A DNA stretch of 64,000 nt from Promerops cafer (GCA_013398275.1 VZSE01000552.1:1-64000), one strand, 5' to 3'; numbered from the stretch's first letter, positions 11,532 to 24,125 are shown. Notes: generated by a model from the sequence alone, not told the origin. Program-made: numbers and translations.

Positions 11532-12841
11532 GAAATACAGCACTACATGACTGTGCAGAATCTGGAAGTTTGGAGATCATGAAGATGCTTCTCAAGTACT
11601 GTGCTAAAATGGAAAAGGATGGTTATGGAATGACTCCCCTTCTGTCAGCCAGCGTGACAGGCCACACAAATATAGTGGACTTTCTGACCCAGCATGTACA
11701 GACCAGTAAGGCTGAGCGTATAAATGCTCTGGAACTTCTAGGAGCAACATTTGTGGACAAAAAGAGAGATCTGCTTGGTGCTTTGAAATACTGGAAAAGA
11801 GCTATGGAAATGAGATACAGTGATAGGACTAATATCCTCAGCAAACCTGTGCCGCAAACACTAATTATGGCTTATGATTATGCTAAAGAGGTAAACAGCT
11901 TAGAAGAGCTAGAAAATCTTATTGCAGATCCTGATGAGATGAGAATGCAAGCACTATTAATTAGAGAACGTATTCTTGGCCCTTCTCACCCAGACACGTC
12001 CTACTATATTAGATACAGAGGTGCTGTGTATGCAGACTCTGGAAACTTCAAGCGTTGCATCAATTTATGGAAGTATGCTTTGGACATGCAGCAGAGCAAT
12101 CTAGATCCACTGAGCCCTATGACAGCCAGCAGTTTGCTATCATTCGCTGAACTTTTCTCCTTCATGCTTCAGGATAGGGCAAAAGGCCTGCTAGGCACTA
12201 CTGTCACTTTTGATGATCTAATGGGTATACTGTGCAAAAGCGTTCTTGAAATAGAACGGGCCATGAAACAAACCCAGTGTCTTCCTGATCCAGTACAGCT
12301 GAACAAAGCCCTTTCCATCATTTTGCATTTAATTTGCTTGTTGGAAAAAGTACCTTGCACCTCAGAACAGGAGCATTTTAAGAAACAGACTATATATAAG
12401 TTTCTTAAGCTTCAGCCTAGAGGAAAGAATAACTTCAGTCCACTTCACCTTGCTGTTGACAAGAATACTACATGTGTGGGTCGCTACCCAGTTTGTAAAT
12501 TCCCCTCTCTACAAGTTACTGCTATCCTGGTGGAATGTGGTGCTGATGTCAATGTCAGAGACTCCGATAACAACAGTCCATTACACATTGCTGCACTGAA
12601 CAACCATCCAGGCATCATGAATTTTCTTATCAAGTCAGGTTCACACTTTGATGCCACAAACTTGCATAAACAAACTGCTAGCGATCTACTGGATGAGAAG
12701 AAAATAGCAAAAAACTTAATCCATCCTATAAATCATACTACGTTGCAATGTCTTGCTGCTCGTGTTATAGTGAATCATAACATATGCTATGCAGGGCGCA
12801 TCCCTGAAAAGCTAGAGAAATTTGTTTTGCTTCATAGATAA
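11532..12841 (+). CDS. FEM1C: FEM1C, exon 3 coding part (residues 182-617, with stop)
   Basis: The last and largest coding exon. It opens with GNTALHDCAESGSLEIMKM (ankyrin repeat 6) and DGYGMTPLLSASVTGHTNIVDF (repeat 7). The TPR-like middle region follows, including ALELLGATFVDKKRDLLGAL and RERILGPSHPDTSYYIRYRG. Two C-terminal ankyrin repeats come next (FSPLHLAVDKNTT and NSPLHIAALNNHPGIM). The VHL box, which docks Elongin C and CUL2, lies at residues 583-612, with TTLQCLAARVIV as BC box and IPEKL in the cullin-contact part. The TAA stop is at 12839-12841. The two exons together give 617 residues without frameshift or internal stop, the family length. Acceptor CTCTTGCAG ends at 11531. The extreme C-terminus differs from my memory of other vertebrate FEM1C proteins (see findings). 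Confidence 0.96.
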
Positions 12842-14052
12842 TAGTGTGCAAGCACAGAGTGCTGTTGTTAAAGCATGACTTTGTGACAATGTTTTTCTTG
12901 TGCACTGTTGCAATATATCAGTATTCCTTTAGTTTGCTCCATCTTGCTCTCATTTTCTAAAGCAATGTTAGAATTGCATCTGCAGAGTTGGTTAACCAAT
13001 ATTTGAATATGCCATATGTTATATTTTGTGGATTATTTAGAAATGTAATGCCATATTTAGACTTTAAATTGTCTGCCAAAGGCTTGTCTTTTCTGGTCTT
13101 ATTTGCCTGTTGGGTGTTTGGGACTGAGTTGAGTATTTTCCACTGATGTCTTTTTACTATAACTGTTATGTGGATTTTATACAGTTGGAAGGTCATCTCT
13201 TTTTGGTTTTGCTTCAGCATTTCTACTCTTACTCTCTTCTTTTTCTATGGACTCATTGCTAAACTGTGCAAGTTGTATGGACTTGTTAACATTTGCAACT
13301 ACCATAAGTGCTTTTATCTTCTCTATGCACTGGCTTAAACATGACTGTTGTGTGTGAGCATATTTCTATGCAGCACTTGGCCAATTTCAACTTAAATGCT
13401 GATCTTGTTTTGCAGTTTGTTTAGAGTTCTCTTGAGAATGCTGTCTTCATAGCATGACGAATTTTGGAGTTATTTATCAGCTCTCCAGACTTGGAGACTT
13501 GGAGTCTTTTTTGACTGCTGTAACTGAGGTTGCTTTCATTTTGATCCTCTGGAAATTTTTCCTAAACTGGGGAGAAGAAAATCTTGCTTTTTCTGATTGT
13601 AGTCTACTTGAACTTTAAATCTGAAAATTGTTCTGTTGCATTGTGCAGCTGGGGGAAGAGTCCTCATGATGTACGACTGACGCCTTCCGCTCTGCACTAA
13701 CGTCTTGCTTGTGCCGGTTATGTGACTTGATGTGAAGTTTAACCTCAGACCTTAATGATACACTTCTATGAGAAATAGATCAAATATATGCTCTGCTTTA
13801 AAATCTGCAAATCAGCTTTAGCTACAAAAGAAAACTACAGCATGTTGATGGCATGATGTTTATCAGTCCAGATCTAGACATCATATAGTATAGTAAGTGG
13901 CTGTCTGCCAGGGTATTGAAAGTTCTATAGCAGTGTCCTTTTTTCTTCATTTTAACTATCTTTATAAATACTTGCATGGATTTTTCATCTCTGCTATGTC
14001 AGTTGTACTTAACAAAAGCAGAAGTTCTGTTGTGTATATAGCTCCTATTAAA
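12842..14052 (+). other. FEM1C: FEM1C 3' UTR, proximal part (end not resolved)
   Basis: T-rich, gene-free sequence directly follows the FEM1C stop codon. No AATAAA was noticed in the first few kilobases. The first plausible poly(A) signal is ATTAAA at 14047-14052. Further ATTAAA hexamers occur at 16647 and 16824. As I recall, mammalian FEM1C has a 3' UTR of several kilobases, so the transcript may run to about 16.8 kb and include the two CR1 insertions. Choosing between these ends needs RNA evidence. Confidence 0.45.
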
Positions 14053-14767
14053 GTACCTATTTTTTATAATATTTGCACAACAGCTTAGCTTTTGCAACAG
14101 AAAGGGCTCTTTTGACTTGATAAGAAGTCTATAAATGAAGATCATAAATGTGAGCGCGATTCAGGTAATTAATATAATTCAGCACTTTACTGTTGATTAA
14201 TAGTAGGATTTATTATGGCACATTAGGCCTACAAATGTCTTAAAGTGAAATTAATTTCTGTTGGATAGGATACAGTTTACTTGCAAATTTAGTCGTCTAG
14301 CATATTGGGTATTTTTGGCTTAATGTTTCATCTCAGTTGTGGGCAGTAAGTGTACCTCTGGAGTTCTTGCTCCAGAAATCCAACAACTTGTTTTATGCCT
14401 TTGTTAGAGATAAGAGATATTTAGAATCCAAATTGATTAGGTGAGGAGGGTCTTTGTAATACTATAATTTTTAAGTCGATGTTAGAACATTTTTGTCATT
14501 TGTGATTGAATTTGAGGAAGAACATGTCTTGGGAGCACATAAGAATAGCCCTTCCTTGTTTTTGTTCTGTTTTGGCATTCCTGCCAGTGTATGGCAGTGT
14601 ACAGGTGCCTACTAGCTTAGCCATTTTTGCAAAAATTATGGGGATGTTTTTAAGCAAAGATATGTTGAAAGCAGTGCTGTTTGTGTATTGTCACTACCAG
14701 ACTTGCTGTTTTGAAGCAATTTTCACTGGTTTGTCCCTTGCCATGTCTATGTTGTATACTATTACAA

Positions 14768-15372
14768 GAATCATAGAATCATTTAGGTTGGAAAAGATCC
14801 TTAAGATCATTGAGTCCAACCCTTAACCCAGCACTGCCAAGTCCAGCACTAAACTGTGTCCTTAAGTGCCACATCTACATGTCTTTCAAATACCTCCAGC
14901 CATGGTGACTCAACTGCTTCCTTTGGGCAGCCTGTTAACATTGGTTAACCACTCTTTCCATGAAGAAGTTTTTCCTAATATCCAATCTGTATCTCCCCTA
15001 ATTCAACTTGAGGCCATTTCTCCTTGTTGTATCACTTGTTACTCAGGGGAAGAGGCCACCCCTGCCTTGTCAAAACTTCCTTTCAAGTAATTGTAGAGAG
15101 TTGCAAGTTCTCCACTGAGTCTCCTTTTCTCCAGGCTGAACAACCCCAGGTCCCTCAGCTGCTCCTCATCAGACCTGTGATCCAAACCCTTCCCCAGCTC
15201 CACTGCCCTTCCCTGAACACGCTCTGGCACCTCGATATCTTTCATGTAGCGAGGGACCCAAACTGAACACAGCACTTGAGGCATGGCTTCACTGGTGCCC
15301 AGTACAGGGAGACAATCACTGCCCTGATCCTGCTGGCCACACTGTTGCTGATACAGGCCAGGATGCAGGTTT
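14768..15372 (-). mobile_element. CR1 retrotransposon, 3' portion, minus strand
   Basis: The left edge, AATCATAGAATCATTTAGGT, is the reverse complement of the CR1 3' terminus with its ATTCTATGATT repeat. Reading leftwards on the minus strand, about 600 bases follow the CR1 3' layout. They include the GGACTCAATGATCTTAAG block, the stretch equivalent to TTCAGCCTGGAGAA, and the end of the ORF2 region. The element is 5'-truncated, as most CR1 copies are. Open frames within it (such as 15039-15284 on the minus strand) are CR1 shadow frames. Confidence 0.9.
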
Positions 15373-15728
15373 CTCTTGCATCACACAAGACTAAACTCTA
15401 GACAATTTACTGAATTGCTGCGATTTATAATGCTTAGGACACATGCCACTCAGCTTTTCATTTGTGAGGATGTGTAGTTTTGAATTTATACATTTTAATG
15501 CTTTTCTGCTGCTCTGTAAGTGGGGATAATCAGCAAACCATACCATGCTAGAAATACATTATACATCAAGTCATAGAAATAAGTCTTTTTGTATAGGTCA
15601 CAGAGAAAAGGATTTTTAGAGTTTTTTACTTTGGAATCTGTTCTGCTCTTTGGTGTTTTGGTTTAAATTTCTGTCTTTATAACTGACAATTGCCCTGTTT
15701 AAAATTAGTTGGACATTATTAGCTGGTT

Positions 15729-16097
15729 GTTCAGCCTGAGAAAGAGAAGGCTACAGGGAGACCTTATAGCACCTTCCAGTACCTAAAGGGGGCTACAAAA
15801 GAGCTGGAGAGGGACTTCCTAAAAAGTTGTGGGTGAGAGGACAAGGGGGAATGGTTTTAAACTGGAAAGGGTGAGATTTAGCTTAGATGTAGGGAAAAAA
15901 TCGTTTACTGTGAGCATGGTGAGGCTCTGGCACAGGTTGTCCAGACGAGTTGTGGATGCCCCATCCCTGGAAGTGTTCAAGGCCAGGCTGGATGGGGCTC
16001 TGGGCCGGTGGAAAGTGTCTCTGCACATTGCAGAGAGGGTGGAACTAGGTGACCTTTAAGGTCCCTTCCAGCCCAAATCATTCTATGATTTATGATC
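15729..16097 (+). mobile_element. CR1 retrotransposon, 3' portion, plus strand
   Basis: Starts near TTCAGCCTGAGAAAGAGAAG and continues through the CR1 block with GATGCCCCATCCCTGGAAGT. It ends at AAGGTCCCTTCCAGCCC followed by ATTCTATGATT. It is 5'-truncated, 369 bp, and oriented opposite to the CR1 copy 356 bp to its left. The open frame at 15829-16059 is CR1-derived, not a host gene. Confidence 0.9.
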
Positions 16098-19000
16098 ATT
16101 AGTCCAGAAATATAATGTAAAAATTGTTAGTTGTTAGCAATTTTTTAAATGGAAAGCATTCCTAAAAGTGAAAGCATATCACTATTAGTTCTATGTAAAT
16201 CTAGTGAACATTGCTACAAGAAAGGCTTACTGTGTTAGCTGCTCTTTAGAAACAAACCAGGCTATTAGTACATGCCGATTTATTGCACGAATTTCTGTCT
16301 AAATATCTACTGATGTGCATCAGTCTGAAGGATTTATCACCTGCGTGCTGAATTTATTTTTCATGGTGATTATCTTGCCAGATAACTTGGACTTAGGAAT
16401 TCTGGCAGATGAGTTTATGCATTTATGGCCACTTTGCATTTAGACCCATGTGTTTACACTACTCTGTTTCATTTATCTTAATTTTAATTTTGTAATATTT
16501 TTAACTCATTCTTTTACCATTTTTTCTTCCTATTTGGCCTTTTTTTCTGATGAAACATACTGCTTCTGAGCTACTGACACAGAGAATGCTGAGAACACTG
16601 CAGAAATAATTATATGCCCTGCAGGGATGAAACAGGTTTTAAATTGATTAAAGAGCTTACAGGTATCGCTCCCCTAGAGACTAAGGAACTGATACCTCCT
16701 TGCTTGTTGAGACCTCTAAGGTACATTTTTTGGGGAAAGGGATAAATGCATAAAGCAGCTTTTCTTCTGGTAGTTGTGAGTTTCAACTGAAGTACTTCAA
16801 CAAGGAAGATGAAAAATATTCTCATTAAAAAATCTAAAATTATATTCCTAGTTTTGTATCAATTAGGCTGTTAACAAGGTTCCAGCTGTCTGCAGTGTCT
16901 CTGTTCTGTTTGTTAAGTGCAGTGTAAAGACACTTTCTGAAATGCAAGGCAACATTTGGGTTAGTTTTCCATATATACTTCACGACACTCCCTGGATAGG
17001 AAGTAGTCTCATGTATTTCTTAAGTCCTCAAAGATCTGTCTTTTAACAATTGTTTTGCAAGTGGTTAAAATTAACATCTTTCTATTTTTACAAACACTAC
17101 TTTAAAGAAAGTAATGCAGTGCTATAGCAAAATCCTTAAAGGAGGATTTGCAATCAGATAAAAAACTTTTGAGGAAAAGCATGCCTCTCCTCAGCTTTGT
17201 ATCAGCTGCAAGGTGACAGTGGCAGGAAATGGCTGCTCTCAAAGTAGCTTCGAAATGCTTTGAAATATAGAGTGGAATGACTGTTATACTCTAAAATGTT
17301 GAGAAGCATTAAAAAGTAGACTAAACACTAATTTTACCTTCTGTGACTACGACACCAACTGGTATTTAACGCTTCAAAGTAATTTTGGTAATTTTGATGA
17401 GAGACATACTAGACTGCTCATATTTCTTGGCTTTGAGTGTAAAAGTAACTGTTGAGCCCTCAGTGAGGGCAGAGCGAAAAGCTGTTGTTGGTTTGGTTTT
17501 AAATAATATTGTATTTGTGTTCCATTCTATTGCAAAGACTTCCTATGCAGGGCTAGCTCTGTGTATGGAAATATTGCGGTTTCTTTTTTACGTGAAGTAA
17601 TTTAGCTTTAACAGTAATGTAAAAAAGGAATAACAAGCATATTTCTCAGCTCTTACTCTCTTTAGGCTCCAAATGCAGATTACATTAAAAATATGTTTTG
17701 GAGAACACCTGTCCGAGTGTATGTATCTGTTTTCTCTAGGGTATTGCAGTACTGGTCGGTAAACTATTTTTCCTGTTGAGTAGCTAAACGTGAATGCTGC
17801 AGCTTCAACCTTTCTGTCATTAAGAATTATGCTTTAGGCATAAGGTCATGTTTCATGCTCTTTCTGTCTGTGAAATTGTGGTCTGGCAAAGCCTTTAAAT
17901 TTTAGTGGTGTGTAGCAGTAAAGAAAAGGCTTAAACTGGATGATATAGGAGAAATTATTTTCCCACTTTCTAGAAAAAGCAGTCATACTGTTAACTGGGG
18001 GCAAACAGTACTTTCAGTTTGTAACCTAAAAGTAGATAGGAATGCCTTGTAAGAAGTAAGCAGCAGACAGTTTTCAAGAAAGCTGGACAAATTAATTTTC
18101 TTCTTTAAGCTTTGGAAGACTCTTCCATGTTGCATGAACAATTTGAACAATAGAGGAATAGAACATTTCAAGGGTGAGAGAAGCAGAAGATCCTTATTAG
18201 AGGCAGCTAAAGAACTGAAGACTTTGAAGAACATTACCACTGTCATTTCAAAATACCTTTGTAGTTAGGGACTGTAGTCACAATCCTATCCTATAAGGAA
18301 GTGTACTTTTCAGAGAGCTGGAACTTTCGATTAGGCCTGATCAATAACAATAGGATCAAAAAAGATGAGGTTCTGGATGAGGAAAACTGCTCTGGAATTT
18401 TCCGATAGGATAATTGTCATACAGATGGCTTTAGTGAATCGAACGTAGATTCTCCTAATTAGGAAAGGGAAAAACTGGAAAGCATCATTTACATCATCAT
18501 TCATCCTTCTGCAGTTGCAGATGATGAAAGATGTCTGCTGTTAGCTAAGCTGTGTAACCATCTAAAAATGCTTCTTGGCAGTAGCAAGTGCTGGCTGGTG
18601 CTTGAAGACCAAAACTCATCATACAAAACAGTGCAGGATTAGGGCAAAAGAGACCAAGTGTGAGGTGTGTTGCTCTTGCAAAGGCAATACTTCTGTTTGT
18701 TTTGCACATAATATCCAGAGGGCTAAATGCCGTCCACAGTGAACAGCAGAAGGCCCTTCTCCCCCACTCCAAAGTCTTACCTTGCAGTTGATTTCCAGCA
18801 TTCATAAAAATTGAGAAGAGGCTATACTCAGAAGTTACGGACAACAGTGTTGAGTTATGCACACGTGGAAAAAAAGAGTTGCTTTATGATTCATGTAAGT
18901 GTCTGTCAGAAGCCAGTGAATGTGAGGCAGTGTAAACTGTGAAAATGGCAAGCATCTCTCTCATCAGATCATAAGATGTGATCTTGAGACATGATCTGGG

Positions 19001-19884
19001 TTCCTCTCTGAAGTTCAAAGTGTTGCTTCTATCGTATCACCTGAAGATTTATCAAGTCATAAGGTCCTTACAAAAAATTTGCCTTAGAAGGTTATTTGGA
19101 ATTCCCATCTATCAGTAATTAGAAACCTAATTCCCATTTGAAATACGTGTTTTCCTAGCTTTGTATTTGTGATTGTCTCATAGTTTCAGCACTTGTCAGT
19201 CCTTCAGAGAGTTGTCCTCTCTTAGCCTTCATGTTGTTAGGCTAAATCAACCAACCAAAATAACTCCCAAGTTTGTAAGAATGAGCAAAAACCAGAATAA
19301 TCTAGAGTTGAGTAAGCTGACAGAATGGTTTGGTTTTTCCCTTTTTCCCTCTCTTGATTGTATGCTACCAAAAAACCCCCAGGATCCACTGTTTCACTAA
19401 ACACTTTTTGCTGCTGAACCTGCAATTTAAATTGCCAATTCCTTCTTTTTTTACAATGGGAGGGATTTTTTTTACAGTAAAGAGTTGATTGTTTTCTCTT
19501 CAGATTCTGTAGCTTGTATTGTCCTCTTCTAATATTTTAGGTGCCTGGATGTCACTTTGTTCCATTCACACACAGCATTATCCTAACTGGAATGTGAGGC
19601 AGAACATTCAATGAATGAGCCAGACTTGGGTTATTTTTTGTTGCCATCCTATAGTTTCAAAATAGTGAACTTGCCTTTTTCTCCTTTCTTTTTGCATGTG
19701 TGGCTACCAGGCATTTTATTGGTTAGCCTGTACTTTTTATTGGCTAGCCTGTAAGATGGGGTCCTCCTAGAATGATTGTGCTCTTTCTAGTTTTCTGGCT
19801 AAAGGAAGCACATCTCCCACTTTATCATGCTTGGTTTTCCCGTAATGCATGAAGTGGAGGTTAAAGTGGAAGTTCAGGGAGTTA

Positions 19885-20010
19885 AAAACCCCCAAAAATC
19901 CCCAAAAGAAAACCCAACAAAAACTCAACCAAAAAAAGAAGCCCAACCAACCAAAAAAAACAAACAAAAAATTGCCAACAAAACCCTCAAAACCAAACCA
20001 GAAAACAAGA
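19885..20010. repeat. A/C-rich low-complexity tract
   Basis: Irregular runs of A broken by CCC, CCAA and CAACC. On the opposite strand this reads T/G-rich and creates a 161-codon frame at 19767-20252 packed with Phe, Trp and Gly, which is an artefact of composition. Confidence 0.75.
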
Positions 20011-21195
20011 CCTGCTGTAAAATAGCAAAATATGCTGTGTGAGGCAGACGCCCTGTGAGCTGCTATGAGGAGTGTGGATGGCTTACACCCAGTCCCATCT
20101 GGCGGTAACCTTAGGGCCAGACAGCAGAGAGTTCTGTGAGAAGGCTGCTCCGTACAGGCTGCACCCACCCCAGCACTGCTGATCAGATCAAGGATGTGCT
20201 TTTCAAGTGAGTCTCCCCATTTTCCGTCCTTGCTTGTTTGGGTTCTTGTCACTGAATTCTCTTAATGCACAACCTGGGTTACTTTTGATACACCTGAGCT
20301 AAAAGAAGTGTTCCAAAAGCTCACCTAACAGGCTTTGACCACTAATGGCAGTCCAGTTCATGGGAGCAGACTGTTAAGCTGTTCTGAAATAACCCCTTTT
20401 TCTTCTCCCATTCTTCCTGTACTCACACAGAGTGTCACAGACTTTTGGTCCTTGGCATCAATTCCTCCATTCTACAGATCTCCTTTCTAATACAAGTGTA
20501 ATTGTAGTTTTCAGTTTCTTTTCTTTTGTTAAACATAAGTTGCCACGTACACTGGCTTGTTTTTCCTCTTGCTTGTAGGTGGTTACTGCCTATCGTGTGT
20601 AACATCACATAACCCATGTTCTGCTTTGAGCTGGGTCATGAAAATGAGATAATGTAGTTGATTGCTAAAGGTGGATCTACCGCATCATTAACTGCTGGAA
20701 AATGAGTCAACTGCCACATGCAATGCTGATACTTCCTTCTGACAGCATGACTGACCTTAGTACAAAGTGCTGTTGATGTGTTGTAAAGAAATACTTGCTC
20801 CATTATACAAAGGCAGAAACTGAGGCACAGACTCAATGACCTCTTAAAAAATGACCACAGGAAGTATGGGCTGTAGCAAGAAACAGGGTTCAGATCATCT
20901 GGCTCCAGGGACTTTAATTTTGAGACTCTTTGCTCCAGGCAGGTTTGACATCAGTAATTTTATAAATGAAGACTATAAAAACAAAACAAAACCACCAAGA
21001 ATTTCTTACAGAAATCAGGCTAATGTTATTGCACAGTTTTAATGTATGTGACTATCCTTCCTCTCCCTACTTTTTGAATGTGTTAGGCCAGTTTAATAAA
21101 CTCAGCAGAAACTGAGTGACCTATGTGTGTCTGTAACTTCCTTGGGAACACCAGAGTGAGCAGATGGCAAAGTCCATACTAAAGGTTCCCACTGA

Positions 21196-21261
21196 AGAAG
21201 AGGATTTGGCAGGAGCTTGACTCTTATTAGGCATGAGAGAATCCACACAGGAATTAAGATA
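21196..21261 (+). pseudogene. C2H2 zinc-finger-like relic
   Basis: In one frame the DNA reads RRGFGRSLTLIRHERIHTG, followed by IK. This matches the second half of a Kruppel-type zinc finger: the F residue, the helix with L, the two zinc-binding His residues in HERIH, and the TG of the linker. An in-frame TGA lies at 21193-21195, just before the stretch. The Cys pair is absent upstream, and no second finger follows in frame. It is best read as a tiny decayed fragment of a zinc-finger gene. Chance resemblance cannot be excluded at this length. Confidence 0.35.
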
Positions 21262-22224
21262 CTTAGGACCATGAAAATGTCTTTGATCACAGCCCAGGCT
21301 TTAAAAGAAAGCAGCAGATCGGGGTCACTGTTCAGGATGTGCCATACTTGCATTACATCATATGCAGTCAGTGCACCTGTTCATCAAGGTGGTAGCATCT
21401 GAGCATCAGATTATCCTGGTTTGTATAGTCTAATCTCCCTCATTCAGTGTCCTGAGTTTGCTGTAATGGCACAGAATATAAATGAAAATGGGCCAAGCTG
21501 TACAAAAATGAGAAACTCTAGGACCTATGGCTGTATACTGACTATATTACTATACATGCCAAAATGGTCTGGAGTTAATTCTGTTGAGTAGTTACTATTG
21601 CCTGCTAAGCAGGTTGGGGGAAACCATGACTACCAGTTCATCTGTAAGAGTTCTGACTTTGTTTGCATCATGATTTTTTGTTGACCTTCGTACAAGTAAT
21701 GAATAAGACCAGACTCTGTGATCATCCTTTTTCGAAATCTTTCATTTCAGTTCTCAAGTCTGGAAGGTTGTATTAAAAAGCTCAAAGTGACATGAAATCT
21801 GTAAGAGGAAACCTGTAGCTGGTGAAGAACTGTTCTGTGGAAAAATGGATCTGGTACTTCTGTCCAATGATGTCTACTCTCTGCTGAGCCTCCAGTGGAA
21901 ATTTTCCTGAGATCCCTGCTTCTGTCTATGCCTTGGCTTAATTTTCCAGCTCTCACTAATTCTTCATGCAGCAGTGTTTCTCCAGCTGTGATGCCTTGCC
22001 CTTATGCCCCTCTGAAAGCTGCAGTGCACGGTGACTGCCCTTGCAGTGGGCTGCTACTGAGAGCCAGCTGCTGAGCTAGTCAGCCCTTCTCTGACAGTCG
22101 TGCCTGGGAAGGTCCAGTGCAGGTGATATGCAATGGCAGCTATTTAAAAATAAAAAGTAAAACTAAATGCTCTGACTTCCCTCCATCCTTTGTGACCCTT
22201 TCTAAATGTGCTGTCATTGATTCT

Positions 22225-22225
22225 T

Positions 22226-22300
<75 letters not shown>
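22225..22300. repeat. (ATC)n microsatellite, about 25 units
   Basis: An uninterrupted 76-bp run of the ATC trinucleotide. It produces a poly-His frame on the + strand (within 22117-22446) and a poly-Asp frame on the minus strand. Neither looks like a gene. Confidence 0.95.
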
Positions 22301-22560
22301 GTGTTCTCTGCTGCCTGCTTTTATTGTTCTTAGTTGCTCCTTTGAGCTTCTTACCTCCCACTGTTCCCCTGCTGCCATTGTGGCTGAGTCAAGCCTGCAT
22401 TGAGATGGGAAATGCTTGGGGAGATTTGGCACTTGCTATGCCTTAGGCAGTTTGTGCTGTTTCTAAGCTGTGTCAATTGGGAAGCGGAAAGGCTGGAAGA
22501 AATTCAGGATTCAGCTTGCTTGTCCTTTCTTCATCTGCCTCGTGAGGGTGCTTAGCCTCC

Positions 22561-23138
22561 TGTCATGGTTTTACCCCAGCCAGCAGGCAAAACCCAGGCA
22601 GCTGCTCACTCACTCCTCCACCAGCAGGATGAGGAGAGAATAGAAGGGTAAGAGCCAGAAAACACATGGGTTGAGATAAAGACGGGTTAATAGGGAAAGC
22701 AAAAGTCACACACACAAGCAAAACAAAACAAGGAATTAATTCACTGCTTCCCATGAGCAGGAAGGTGTTTAGGTATCCCCAAGAGAGCAGGGCCCCGTGA
22801 CATGCAATGGTGACTTGAGAGGACAAACACCATTACTCCAAATGTCCACCCTCTTCCTCCTTCTGCCCAGCTTTATGCACGGGTCATATGGTCTGGAATA
22901 TCCCATTGGTCAGTTTGGGTCACCTGTCCCAGCTATGTTACTTCCCAGCCTCTCACGCACTCTCAATTCCCTCATGTGAGTGGCAGTACAAAAAGCAGAA
23001 AAAGCCTTGGCTCTGTGTAAGCCCTGCTCAGCAATAGCAAACACAACTGTATATTATCAACCTGTGTTCAGCACAAATTCAAAACACAGTCCTGTACTAG
23101 TCACTGAAGAAAGCTGTACCCCAGCTGAAGCCAGCACA
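22561..23138 (-). mobile_element. Solo LTR of an avian endogenous retrovirus, copy 2
   Basis: A 578-bp element, TGTCATGG to AGCACA on the + strand, the same family and orientation as copy 1 at 4555. It is flanked by a perfect 5-bp target-site duplication, CCTCC at 22556-22560 and 23139-23143, which fixes both ends. No internal retroviral sequence adjoins, so it is a solo LTR. Confidence 0.9.
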
Positions 23139-23143
23139 CCTCC

Positions 23144-24125
23144 TCATTAATGTGAAATGTGGGCTCTGTTAATCACGCTGCACAATGGGTTTTGTTTCTC
23201 ATGATGTTGCAGATGTGCTCTGCAAGTACTGCTGGTGTAAGCTGTTAAGATTCCCTAAGCGGATCTCTTCCTGGAATCAGTAATAACTGGATTTCCTCAC
23301 ATGGAGAAGGTACTTGAAAAGCTTTGTGCGTGTTTAAACCCCTGTTCTGTTTCCTAACTTGCTGATTTTTTGCTCTTGAAAGTCTGCCTTAAAAAAGTGT
23401 CATTCTCTCAAGTGTCTTTCCAGATCCCACTACTTTGTCCACCGGGTTCCTGCATTATAACTCTTTTGCCCTTCTCTGCCATAGAAATATGTGGTAGTAT
23501 TAGGAATGTGGTATTTCATGTGTTTCTTCTGAAGATGTTTATTGACTCTGCAGAAGTAGAAAGTGCATTAAAATTGCCTCCTACAGGGTGTTCTGTCTGG
23601 TTCTGTCTTGCCATTAATGAGGCAAGGGTCATTTACCTCAGAGGATAAGCTCTAGTAGGTTAAAAAGAAAAAATTTAAATTTGTGATAATGAAAATTTGT
23701 AAATTCCTTCTGTAGAAACATGTTTTAACATGTTTTTTCATGTTTTTGAATTGAATATGGAAGTGTTTTCTTAAATCCAAAAAGGAGAAAATAAAAGGAA
23801 GCTGGACATATTTCTAGTAAATGCAAAACCAAGGGGGATCTAGAGAAGCAAGCGAATTCACTCCTGGCCCTGTTTGCAGCTAGGCTACTGATAACTTAGC
23901 TAATAAGACTTTTCTGTACTTAGAGCATATAATGCTAAATGCACAGTCTTGGCTGAAGGCTTCTTGGCAAAGTAGGCAAAAGAAAATCTAATCTTGCACT
24001 GACAGCAGATTGTGTTTTGCAGAAGAGGAAGAAAGGCCAGGAAGGGTCTTGGAGAAGGAGGAAGATGTAGTGGCCAGTTGGACTTTACCAGGATATATGT
24101 AACTTAGTGCTTTCAACTTTCTTGA
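23144..24125. other. Intergenic, no gene recognised (may include remnant proviral leader)
   Basis: Unique sequence between two LTRs of different families. The right end, next to the primer binding site at 24126-24143, would be leader or gag of the minus-strand element if any internal sequence survives. I see no recognisable retroviral protein in either strand. Confidence 0.5.

Larger units (their letters stand above)
16098..22560. other. Intergenic or distal 3' UTR, no gene recognised
   Basis: AT-rich unique sequence. The left part may belong to the FEM1C 3' UTR (ATTAAA hexamers at 16647 and 16824). It holds a 20-bp near-duplication (19714-19733 and 19736-19755), an A/C-rich low-complexity tract, a zinc-finger-like relic and an ATC microsatellite, each listed separately. 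The remaining open frames are short and resemble no family I know. Confidence 0.6.

Noticed and set aside
19767..20252. 161-codon minus-strand frame rich in Phe, Trp and Gly
   Set aside because: It is produced by the A/C-rich low-complexity tract read on the other strand.
22117..22446. Frame encoding a long poly-His protein
   Set aside because: The His run is only the translation of the ATC microsatellite, and the flanks have no coding character.
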